From contig NVSW01000078.1 of assembly GCA_002401365.1 (NCBI GenBank), forward strand, positions 1-10,466: 10,466 nt of DNA, written 5' to 3'. A program made the position numbers and the translations under genes. Positions within the stretch are counted from its first letter, which is position 1; each line of letters begins with the position of its first letter. A model generated the notes under the pieces. It searched no databases and had not been told where the DNA came from. It saw only the letters and a list, made by a program, of their open reading frames with translations. This document shows, one piece after another, positions 1 to 6,309 of this stretch. This DNA is from Piscirickettsiaceae bacterium (GTDB taxonomy: Bacteria; Pseudomonadota; Gammaproteobacteria; Methylococcales; Cycloclasticaceae).

Positions 1-1
1 A

Positions 2-414
2 AAAGGAAGTAACGAGTTGGTATTCTGGCAACCGGTCATCGACACGCGTGAGCTTGTAGTAAAGAGTTGGAACGCGTTAGAAAGGACGGCGTGATTGGTT
101 CAGGCTTAGACGCTGAGGTGACGTTATATTGTGACGGTGAATTATTCGAAACACTGTCTCAATTACAAGACGAGCTTCGGTTTGTATTGATTACATCTTA
201 TGCACAGGTTAAGCCTTTAGCGGATAAAAAAGAGACATCTAGCACAACAGATAATGCCAATTTATTTATTGATGTCGTGGCTAGCGAGCATAAAAAATGT
301 GTGCGTTGCTGGCACCACCGGCATGATGTTGGTCAGTCCGATAAACACCCCGAACTTTGTGGTCGCTGTATTGAAAATGTAGACGGTGCCGGTGAAGACC
401 GGCGATTTGCTTAA
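2..414 (+). CDS. ileS: Isoleucyl-tRNA synthetase, C-terminal part, with an apparent one-base frameshift
   Basis: IleS charges tRNA-Ile in the cytoplasm. Only about the last 137 residues lie in the window. They match the C-terminal region of E. coli IleS without gaps, as I recall that sequence, including a run ending GLDAEVTLY. The zinc finger is intact, with cysteine pairs at 298-309 (CVRC) and 358-369 (CGRC). The match does not stay in one frame. Bases 2-61 are read in frame 2 (ELVFWQPVIDTRELVV) and bases 64-414 in frame 1 (ELERVRKDG). They join at an AAA run at 61-63, where the lysine codon lacks one A. Read literally, frame 2 ends at a TGA at 92-94 and loses the zinc finger. The gene is essential, so a sequencing or assembly error is the likeliest cause. 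True decay or frameshifting is less likely. lspA follows 4 bp after the stop, the usual gammaproteobacterial order. Confidence 0.93.
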
Positions 415-418
415 TAGG

Positions 419-898
419 ATGTCGATGCTGAAGTGGTTGTGGCTTTCTTTGCTTGTGTTTGTGCTAGATCAAGCAAGCAAACTTTGGGTAGTGAAGCATT
501 TTGAATTGTATGAGTCAGTTCAATTGCTACCCTCGTTAAATTTTACCTATGTACATAATATGGGTGCGGCATTTAGCTTTTTAAGTTCAGCAGGGGGCTG
601 GCAGCGCTGGTTTTTTGTTGTTATAGCGCTGATTGCGACAACAGTTTTAGTGATTTGGTTAAAACGACTTAAAGCCGAGGAAAGGTGGATGGCAGTCACT
701 ATTTCAATAGTTTTGGGTGGAGCGATAGGTAATTTATATGATCGGATATCATATGGATATGTTATTGATTTTATAGATGTTTATTATGGAACATATCATT
801 GGCCCGTATTTAATATTGCAGATTCTGCTATTTCGGTCGGTGTTGTTATGATGTTACTGGATGCTTTTTCAGACAAAAAATCAACATTGACGGAGTAG
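419..898 (+). CDS. lspA: Lipoprotein signal peptidase (signal peptidase II)
   Basis: LspA is an inner-membrane aspartyl protease that cleaves the signal peptide from diacylglyceryl-modified prolipoproteins just before the lipidated cysteine. The 159-residue product has four hydrophobic segments and the family motifs: NMGAAFSFL (about 47-55), GNLYDR (104-109) with Asn105, and the catalytic aspartates Asp117 in VIDFI and Asp135 in FNIADSAI. The 18-residue spacing of the aspartates equals that of the E. coli enzyme. The start is uncertain. A GTG at 386 would overlap ileS by 29 bp and add 11 residues unlike the family. ATG 419 or ATG 425 gives the usual length, and the AGGA at 416-419 is well spaced for 425. 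In many gammaproteobacteria fkpB and ispH follow lspA. Here the opposing ampD begins immediately and overlaps its last 18 bp. LpoA and DolP, encoded nearby, are expected substrates. Confidence 0.96.
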   Translation: MSMLKWLWLSLLVFVLDQASKLWVVKHFELYESVQLLPSLNFTYVHNMGAAFSFLSSAGGWQRWFFVVIALIATTVLVIWLKRLKAEERWMAVTISIVLGGAIGNLYDRISYGYVIDFIDVYYGTYHWPVFNIADSAISVGVVMMLLDAFSDKKSTLTE

Positions 899-1444
899 AC
901 GCTTAAACCGTTTCCAATCAAAGCTGTCGCCAGGATCTGTTTTTCTGCCGGGTGCCACATCACAATGTCCAACGATTGTTTTAGCTGATAACTTAGGATA
1001 GACATCGATCAGTAAATTGCAGCAATCAGCCAATACTGCATATTGCTGTCCAGTGTAATTAATATCATCAGTGCCTTCTAGCTCAATTCCAATGGAGAAA
1101 TCATTACAATTATCTTCACCCTTATAAGACGATGTGCCAGCGTGCCACGCGCGTTGATGAAAGGGCACAAACTGGGTGATATCACCGTTTCTGCGGATTA
1201 AAAGGTGCGCTGAGACTTGTAATTGACAAATATCTCTAAAATAGGGGTGGGCGTCAGGGTCTAGTTTATTAAGAAAAAAGTCATCGATGCAGTGATTATC
1301 GAATTGTTCTGGGGGAAGGCTTATGTTGTGAATAATAATAAGCCGAATATCATCACGGTTCGGGCGGTCATTCTGATTTGGAGAAAATAGTTTTTTTGCA
1401 TCCCTAATACAACCGTTTTCTATCAAATTAGTATCGTTTTGCAT
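881..1444 (-). CDS. ampD: 1,6-anhydro-N-acetylmuramyl-L-alanine amidase AmpD
   Basis: AmpD is a cytoplasmic zinc amidase of peptidoglycan recycling. It removes the stem peptide from 1,6-anhydroMurNAc-peptides, and in many gammaproteobacteria its loss raises anhydromuropeptide levels and induces AmpR-controlled beta-lactamase. The 187-residue protein is near the usual length and similar to E. coli AmpD throughout (IIHNISLPP, VSAHLLIRR, RAWHAG, NDFSIGIELEGTD, GHCDVAPGRKTDPG). By alignment to the Citrobacter enzyme, the zinc ligands are His39, His160 and Asp170, and the catalytic residues Glu121 and Lys168. All are present. There is no signal peptide, which fits the cytoplasmic AmpD rather than a periplasmic paralogue. 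The ATG has no Shine-Dalgarno sequence. A GATAAT hexamer lies 5 bp upstream, so the mRNA could be leaderless. The gene faces lspA and is divergent from the DUF1631 gene; ampE is not adjacent. Confidence 0.96.
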   Translation of the reverse strand: MQNDTNLIENGCIRDAKKLFSPNQNDRPNRDDIRLIIIHNISLPPEQFDNHCIDDFFLNKLDPDAHPYFRDICQLQVSAHLLIRRNGDITQFVPFHQRAWHAGTSSYKGEDNCNDFSIGIELEGTDDINYTGQQYAVLADCCNLLIDVYPKLSAKTIVGHCDVAPGRKTDPGDSFDWKRFKRLLRQC

Positions 1445-1510
1445 TGAAAATTATCAGTAAATTCAGGATTGTTTTTGTTTTGTGGTCTAGCGCACACTTT
1501 AATATTGGGG

Positions 1511-1541
1511 TTGACTATACTCTATACATCAACAGATTTAA
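1511..1541 (+). promoter_or_regulatory. Possible promoter region of the DUF1631 gene
   Basis: The 111-bp gap between the divergent ampD and DUF1631 starts must hold at least one plus-strand promoter. TTGACT at 1511-1516 resembles a -35 box, but the hexamers 16-19 bp downstream are poor. Two overlapping -10-like hexamers, TATACT (1516-1521) and TATACA (1523-1528), sit in a tandem CTATAC repeat but lack a good -35. I cannot decide between these arrangements. Confidence 0.3.
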
Positions 1542-1543
1542 AT

Positions 1544-1550
1544 GGATGAG
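1544..1550 (+). promoter_or_regulatory. Ribosome binding site of the DUF1631 gene
   Basis: GGATGAG lies 5 bp before ATG 1556. It is a moderate Shine-Dalgarno match and supports this start over later in-frame methionines. Confidence 0.5.
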
Positions 1551-1555
1551 TAGCC

Positions 1556-3823
1556 ATGCAAAAAACATCTTCTAAAGTCATTCCAATGCGACCTCCTAAC
1601 CAGAAGAACGCTAATCGTGCCTATGTCGCAGACCATAATACGATTGCCAAGGTAGTTTGTACTGCCTTATGTGATTATTTACAGAGTGCATTGCCTGAGC
1701 ATATTAAAGATGCGCAAGAAAGGCTGTATCAATCGTCAGAAACAGCGGGCCTAGAGGCCGTATCTATTGATTTAAAAGTGTTTAATAAATCGTCAAATGG
1801 GTTGGCATCTTTATTTTTAAATGAAGTAAAACAGAGTTTTACAAAACTTAATAGCCGCCCTGTTAAAACACCGCCGAAGGTCGTTCATGACGCATCAAAA
1901 GAAGATGAGTTTGATGGCTTGTCGTTGTTAGATAAAGGGGAAATAGAGGAGCAATTAACAATTGATGGCTGTGTCTATCGTAGTGAGCAAGAATATAAAG
2001 ATGTGTTGTACGCACTCAATAAAAGGTTAGCTGTAATATTTGCTGTGCCATCGTTAACGATGAGTACAAATCCAGTTAGCCCATGGTTTTTGATGAATCA
2101 GTATGCTGACAGAGTCAAAACTCAGCTGTTTTCAGCAAAAACGAAGCAATTGCTTTTTAAGTCCTTTGAAGAAAAAGTATTGCTTGGCTTAGCTGATGTC
2201 TATGACAGTATTAACAAGCTATGTATTCAGGCGGGTGTTATGCCCAAGTTACCTAAACGAAAAGCTGTTAATACTGATAATGTTAATGGTGGGGTAAAAT
2301 CCAATCTGCACGAAGCGTTAGGTGCAGGCTCCATCGTAGCTGAAAATAGTAACGTACAAAATATTCCCGTATCAGAAATTCCCGCCGCAATCTACGCACC
2401 GTTATTAGAAATGGCTCAAGCATATCGAGCTACTGCAGCCGCTTCTGCAATCTCAGATGGCTTGATTGTTGCTGGAGAGCAGTTTCATACTGGAGAGCTA
2501 TTAAATTCGTTAACTGAGCTGCAAAAAATATCAGCGGTAGAAGGCGCGAATGTAACAGAGGGTTTGCGTACCCGAATCGGTATGCAAGTTCAGGTGGGTG
2601 GTCAACGCAGACCTTATGCAGAACATGATGATACATTGATTGACGTAGTTGCTATGTTGTTTGATGCAATTTTGCAGGATCGGCAATTACCAGACGTGGT
2701 TAGAGCCATGATTGCGCAATTGCAAATTCCGATTTTAAAAGTAGCGATGATGGACAAGGAGTTCTTTGCTAGGAAAAATCACCCTGCAAGGCAGTTTTTA
2801 AATTCGTTATCACACGCCGGCCTTGGAATTAGTGATAAAAATAATAAAATCCGTAATGTTGTCTTCGAAAAAATGGAAGCTCTGGTTGCTGAGGTACTGC
2901 TTAACTTTGAAAGTGATATGCAAATTTTTTCTGACTTGGTTGAAGAGTTTGAACTATTTATGGCGCAGCAACAACGTCAAATTGATGTCATTGAGGAGCG
3001 TGCCCAAAAGGTAACGAAAAGCGGCGAACAATTAGAGCTGACAAAAAGACAAGCGGCCTATGAAATAGCGTTAAGGCTAAAAGGTACAAGTATACCCGTG
3101 TTCGTGAAGGGTTTTTTAGACGACGTCTGGGTGGATGTGTTAGTCCTTGCCCTGCTAAGACGCGAAAGAGAACCAGCTGCGCTAAAGCTGAGTTTAAGTG
3201 TTATTGAACGGTTAGTTGCAAGTGTTGTTCAGCAAAAAAATACCGATAAAGGGCAATCTATTTTGCAGGGTTTGCCACGGTTACTGAAAGACATAAAGGT
3301 TGGTTTAGAAAATATATCATACGACTTTCACGAGGCGGCGCCATTCTTTAAGGACCTTGAGGCATGGCATCGTAGTGTACTTACGGTTAAGTTAGAAGAA
3401 GATCATGATATACCGGTAGTGGAAGAAATCGTATTGATAGACACAGGTGCTAATGTTTGCGGTGTCAGTCTAGAAGATGATTTAGTGCAAGAGTTGGAAG
3501 AGCAAATATCAACAATGCCGGATGATAAATATTCTACACGTGTCAACGAGATGGCTGTAGGTGATTGGGTTGAGTATGAAAGTTATGAGGGGGAACCTTT
3601 ACGTGCCAAACTTTCATGGAAAAGTGCGGTAACACTGAAGTGCCTGTTTGTTGATGAAAGCGGATCAAAAGCAATGGATATAAGTTTGATTGACCTAGCT
3701 GAAGAGCTTCGTCAGAAAAAGATGCGCGTAGTAGGGCAAGAGAAGGCACCGTTGGTAGAACGTGCTTTGTCAGGGATGAAAAAATTAATTGGTGCCAATA
3801 ACCAAGAGTTTGACTTGGTCTAA
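1556..3823 (+). CDS. DUF1631 family protein of unknown function with PilZ-like C-terminal segment
   Basis: This 755-residue protein looks cytoplasmic: no signal peptide, no membrane segments, rich in charged helices. I recognise it as DUF1631, a family found in Pseudomonas and related proteobacteria, sometimes mislabelled thymidine phosphorylase. The most family-like block is around residues 345-425 (QRRPYAEHDDTLIDVV, then IPILKVAMMDKEFF and HPARQFLNSL). A charged, possibly coiled-coil stretch follows at about 460-500. The last 90 residues (about 663-726) read GDWVEYESYEGEPLRAKLSW, then LFVDESGS and ISLIDLAEEL. This recalls a PilZ-type beta-barrel, but the RxxxR and [D/N]xSxxG c-di-GMP motifs are missing, so binding cannot be assumed. 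To my recollection the gene between ampD and nadC in Pseudomonas is a homologue, so the position is conserved. It is transcribed alone, with its own terminator. Family assignment is fairly sure; function is unknown. Confidence 0.85.
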   Translation: MQKTSSKVIPMRPPNQKNANRAYVADHNTIAKVVCTALCDYLQSALPEHIKDAQERLYQSSETAGLEAVSIDLKVFNKSSNGLASLFLNEVKQSFTKLNSRPVKTPPKVVHDASKEDEFDGLSLLDKGEIEEQLTIDGCVYRSEQEYKDVLYALNKRLAVIFAVPSLTMSTNPVSPWFLMNQYADRVKTQLFSAKTKQLLFKSFEEKVLLGLADVYDSINKLCIQAGVMPKLPKRKAVNTDNVNGGVKSNLHEALGAGSIVAENSNVQNIPVSEIPAAIYAPLLEMAQAYRATAAASAISDGLIVAGEQFHTGELLNSLTELQKISAVEGANVTEGLRTRIGMQVQVGGQRRPYAEHDDTLIDVVAMLFDAILQDRQLPDVVRAMIAQLQIPILKVAMMDKEFFARKNHPARQFLNSLSHAGLGISDKNNKIRNVVFEKMEALVAEVLLNFESDMQIFSDLVEEFELFMAQQQRQIDVIEERAQKVTKSGEQLELTKRQAAYEIALRLKGTSIPVFVKGFLDDVWVDVLVLALLRREREPAALKLSLSVIERLVASVVQQKNTDKGQSILQGLPRLLKDIKVGLENISYDFHEAAPFFKDLEAWHRSVLTVKLEEDHDIPVVEEIVLIDTGANVCGVSLEDDLVQELEEQISTMPDDKYSTRVNEMAVGDWVEYESYEGEPLRAKLSWKSAVTLKCLFVDESGSKAMDISLIDLAEELRQKKMRVVGQEKAPLVERALSGMKKLIGANNQEFDLV

Positions 3824-3857
3824 GCATAACGTTTTGAGCATTTATGTGGGATACTAT

Positions 3858-3885
3858 AAGGCCTCCTTTATGGAGGTCTTTTTTT
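3858..3885 (+). terminator. Rho-independent terminator after the DUF1631 gene
   Basis: AAGGCCTCC (3858-3866) pairs with GGAGGTCTT (3872-3880): a 9-bp stem with one G-U pair and a five-base loop. The stem runs into a seven-T tract at 3879-3885. It lies 34 bp after the DUF1631 stop and 21 bp before nadC, so it separates the two transcripts. Confidence 0.9.
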
Positions 3886-3895
3886 ATAACGCAAT

Positions 3896-3909
3896 AATAA
3901 TTTTCAATG
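3896..3909 (+). promoter_or_regulatory. Candidate -10 element for a leaderless nadC transcript
   Basis: AATAAT (3896-3901) matches TATAAT at five of six bases and ends 5 bp before the nadC ATG, with no Shine-Dalgarno in between. The terminator ends at 3885, so a promoter must lie very close to the gene. No convincing -35 box is visible: the expected position falls inside the terminator stem. The same 13-mer, ATAATTTTCAATG, spans the ampD start. Confidence 0.35.
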
Positions 3910-4740
3910 GTCGATCAATCACTAGTTAAAGATGAAGCAGAACGATTTTTAGCTGAAGATGTGGGTTCTGGGGATCTTACAGCGCTTGTTATCCCAGAGA
4001 CGAAACAGGCTACAGCAACGTTAATCACACGTGAAAATTCATTGATATGTGGACAGGCTTGGTTTGAAGCTATCTTCTATTCGCTAGATTCATTAGTAAA
4101 GATTGTTTGGAGCGTTGCAGAAGGTGGCCATGCGCAAGCTGGTGATGTTATTTGTACACTCACAGGTTCTGCAAGGGCATTATTAACAGGCGAGCGTGCA
4201 GCACTAAACTTAATGCAAACCTTATCGGCAACTGCTACCGTTGCTGCGCAATATGCTAAGGCGGTGGAAGGTACAGGAGCCGTTGTTCTGGATACTAGAA
4301 AAACACTACCTGGGCTACGATTAGCGCAAAAATATGCAGTTAAGTGTGGCGGTTGCACGAACCACCGTATGGGCTTATACGATGGCATTTTAATAAAAGA
4401 AAACCATATTATTGCCGCCGGTTCAATAGAGCTTGCGGTACAAGCGGCGCGCTTGATTAGCGTAGATGTGCCAATAGAAGTAGAGGTGGAAACTCTGGGC
4501 GAGGTAACTGAAGCGCTAAAGGCCAAGGCAGATATTTTATTACTGGATAACTTTTCCGTGCAGCAATTAAAGCAAGCAGTTGAGCTAAATAATGGCCAAG
4601 CCAAATTAGAAGCGTCGGGAAATGTTGATTTAGCGTCAGTGCGAAAAATTGCTAATTCAGGTGTTGACTACGTTTCTGTTGGCGCGTTGACCAAAAATGT
4701 TAAGGCAATTGATTTGTCTTTACGCGTCGACATGGTATAG
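3907..4740 (+). CDS. nadC: Nicotinate-nucleotide pyrophosphorylase (quinolinate phosphoribosyltransferase)
   Basis: NadC converts quinolinate and PRPP to nicotinate mononucleotide, CO2 and pyrophosphate, joining de novo pyridine synthesis (NadB, NadA) to NAD production in the cytoplasm. The 277-residue protein has the usual length and all family motifs: EDVGSGDLT (17-25), GERAALN (95-101), DTRKTLPGLR (129-138), KYAVKCGGCTNHRMGLYDG (142-160), IKENH (163-167), EVEVETL (191-197), LLLDNF (211-216), LEASGNV (234-240) and VDYVSVGALT (253-262). The residues expected to contact quinolinate and PRPP (Arg131, Lys142, His153, Arg154, Lys164, Glu193, Asp214) appear intact. ATG 3907 has no Shine-Dalgarno; no other start fits better. 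The gene follows a terminator and faces dolP with only 14 bp between stop codons, so it seems monocistronic. Confidence 0.97.
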   Translation: MVDQSLVKDEAERFLAEDVGSGDLTALVIPETKQATATLITRENSLICGQAWFEAIFYSLDSLVKIVWSVAEGGHAQAGDVICTLTGSARALLTGERAALNLMQTLSATATVAAQYAKAVEGTGAVVLDTRKTLPGLRLAQKYAVKCGGCTNHRMGLYDGILIKENHIIAAGSIELAVQAARLISVDVPIEVEVETLGEVTEALKAKADILLLDNFSVQQLKQAVELNNGQAKLEASGNVDLASVRKIANSGVDYVSVGALTKNVKAIDLSLRVDMV

Positions 4741-4754
4741 CGTTATATTTGATC

Positions 4755-5342
4755 TTAGCTAATTATCTCAAACAGCTTAACCACACGTTGGACGCCACCA
4801 ACGCGCCGAGTTGTTTCAATGACTGCTTGTGACTCATGTTCTCTTAGAATACCCAATAAATAAACCACACCATTTTCAGTAATAATTTTAACGCGTGTGG
4901 GGTCAAAACCTTTTAGTCCGTTAATGTTAAACAGGGAAATTTTGGCTTTGCTGGTAATTAAAGTGTCGCTACTTCTGGAAACCAATGAACTGGGAGCGGC
5001 AAGGGTTATATTATTATGGACAGTCCTAACTTTTTGAATACGACTCAGTTTCGTTACGATTTTATTGCGTAGGTCTTCATTAGGTGCTTCGCCGGTGAGT
5101 AATAAAATACCATTGTAGCTGGTAACATTAATGTGGGTGTTGTTTCTGATGCTAGGGTCACTGTACAGTGCGTAGAGCGACTTAAACTCAATGCCTTGAT
5201 CATCAATTACTGTGCCCGTTGTTCTTCGGTCGTGCACAATGGCAACGCCGGTGGTTGCACCGCCAACTACAACAGCTGCGCAGCCGGATAATAACGTGAT
5301 AGTAAGAAAGGTTAACGCCAGTATTTTGAATGTATGGGTCAT
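4755..5342 (-). CDS. dolP: Outer-membrane lipoprotein DolP (YraP), two BON domains
   Basis: DolP is an outer-membrane lipoprotein facing the periplasm. In E. coli it supports outer-membrane integrity, is linked to the BAM complex, and localises to division sites through anionic phospholipids bound by its second BON domain. The 195-residue protein has a hydrophobic signal peptide with lipobox LLSG-C, lipidated at Cys21. Alanine follows at +2, so Lol export to the outer membrane is expected. A glycine-rich stretch and the conserved DRRTTGT (38-44) precede BON1 (about 45-115, core YNGILLLTGE) and BON2 (about 124-193, core NGVVYLLG). It is the last gene of the operon, 5 bp after the SIS gene, in the same order as yraP after yraO in E. 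coli. No Shine-Dalgarno is visible before the ATG. Confidence 0.93.
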   Translation of the reverse strand: MTHTFKILALTFLTITLLSGCAAVVVGGATTGVAIVHDRRTTGTVIDDQGIEFKSLYALYSDPSIRNNTHINVTSYNGILLLTGEAPNEDLRNKIVTKLSRIQKVRTVHNNITLAAPSSLVSRSSDTLITSKAKISLFNINGLKGFDPTRVKIITENGVVYLLGILREHESQAVIETTRRVGGVQRVVKLFEIIS

Positions 5343-5347
5343 AAAAT

Positions 5348-5938
5348 TTAGCCAAAAAGTTGAAAGTCAATAAGGTCGCATAAACAGTGGGTGATAACTA
5401 GGTGCACTTCTTGTATACGGGCGGTAGAACTAGAGGGGACGCGTAATTCTACATCGCCATCTTGCAACAAAGATAAGGAGGCGAGTTGGCCTCCATCTCT
5501 CCCTGTTACTGCAATGACTGATAACCCTCGATCATGAGCAACGTGGATAGCCTTTATAATGTTGCTGGAATTGCCACTGGTCGTGTATGCCAGCAAAATA
5601 TCGCCTTCTTGCCCAAGGGCACGGAGTTGTTTGGCAAAAATTTCGTCGTAAGAATAATCGTTAGCAATGGATGTAATGGTTGATGTGTCCGTGCTAAGCG
5701 CTATCGCCGGCAAACTTGGGCGCTCACGTTCATAACGGTTTAGCATTTCAGAAGAAAAGTGCTGAGCATCACCGGCTGATCCGCCATTGCCGCAACTAAG
5801 GACTTTACCATTGTTCAATAAGCTGGCGACTATTAGTCTTGCTGCAGCCTCAATCGGCGTTGCTAATAGTTCAAGTGCCTCATGCTTTGTTTGAATACTA
5901 TCAGTAAAATGTTGATAAATTCGGTCTTGTAAACTCAT
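5348..5938 (-). CDS. SIS-domain protein: phosphoheptose isomerase GmhA or DnaA-binding DiaA
   Basis: This is a 196-residue single-SIS-domain cytoplasmic protein, probably a tetramer. Its place between yraN and dolP is that of E. coli diaA, whose product binds DnaA and promotes initiation at oriC. The sequence is close to DiaA at both ends (FTDSIQT, ERPSLPAIAL, CLCDLID). Yet it keeps residues of GmhA, which makes D-glycero-D-manno-heptose 7-phosphate for LPS. GNGGSAGDAQHF (51-61) holds His60, and Glu64, Gln176 and His184 match E. coli GmhA Glu65, Gln172 and His180. E. coli DiaA has serine and asparagine at the first and last of these three. The TTSGNS loop (119-124) should bind sugar phosphate. 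Pseudomonas has a similar gene in this position annotated gmhA. I cannot choose between the roles, so I give no symbol. It starts 2 bp after the yraN stop, without a Shine-Dalgarno. Confidence 0.9.
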   Translation of the reverse strand: MSLQDRIYQHFTDSIQTKHEALELLATPIEAAARLIVASLLNNGKVLSCGNGGSAGDAQHFSSEMLNRYERERPSLPAIALSTDTSTITSIANDYSYDEIFAKQLRALGQEGDILLAYTTSGNSSNIIKAIHVAHDRGLSVIAVTGRDGGQLASLSLLQDGDVELRVPSSSTARIQEVHLVITHCLCDLIDFQLFG

Positions 5939-5940
5939 GC

Positions 5941-6309
5941 TTAAAATTCATCAAATGCGTTAGTGATCCATTGTATCTCATGCTGACCGGAAGAAGGTGA
6001 AATTGCGATCACATCAAAACGTTGTGCTAAACGAGTTGGTTCACAGAGCATATATTGCTGGGCACATTTAATCAATTTGGCCTGTTTTCTACGATCAACT
6101 GAGAATAGTGCGCCGCCGAACTGCTTAGACGAGCGGTACCTCACTTCTACAAAAACGATGTAATCATTGTCTTGCATTATCAGGTCGATTTCACCATAAC
6201 GACTGTGATAATTTCTCTGGATAAGGGTGAAGCCATTGTCTAATAGAAATGCAAGGGCTAAGTCCTCGCCGTGCTGGCCAATATCCTTTGTACGTTTAAA
6301 TAAAGCCAT
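5941..6309 (-). CDS. yraN: YraN family (UPF0102) putative endonuclease-like protein
   Basis: This 122-residue cytoplasmic protein belongs to UPF0102, a widespread small family with a restriction-endonuclease-like fold whose role is unsettled. Family motifs appear in order: GEDLALAFL (14-22) with Gly14-Glu15, NYHSRYGEIDLI (33-44) containing Asp42, FVEVRYR (53-59) with Glu55 and Arg57, Ser70 and Arg73-Lys75, and RFDVI (97-101). Asp42, Glu55 and Arg57 occupy the places of the PD-(D/E)XK residues, with arginine replacing the usual lysine; I infer, but cannot show, nuclease chemistry. The lpoA stop abuts the start (TAGATG), which suggests translational coupling, and no Shine-Dalgarno is visible. 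The lpoA-yraN-SIS-dolP order is as in E. coli. Confidence 0.93.
   Translation of the reverse strand: MALFKRTKDIGQHGEDLALAFLLDNGFTLIQRNYHSRYGEIDLIMQDNDYIVFVEVRYRSSKQFGGALFSVDRRKQAKLIKCAQQYMLCEPTRLAQRFDVIAISPSSGQHEIQWITNAFDEF

Noticed and set aside
386..418. GTG 386 as the lspA start
   Set aside because: It would overlap ileS by 29 bp and add residues not found in LspA proteins, and the later ATGs have a better-placed AGGA.
3543..3827. Minus-strand open frames inside the DUF1631 gene (also 2430-2636)
   Set aside because: They are shadows of a well-supported plus-strand gene, with no recognisable domains.
4077..4604. Long open frame on the minus strand inside nadC
   Set aside because: It lies wholly antisense to a complete, motif-rich nadC. 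Its translation is Ser/Thr/Ala-rich without family resemblance, as expected of a shadow frame.
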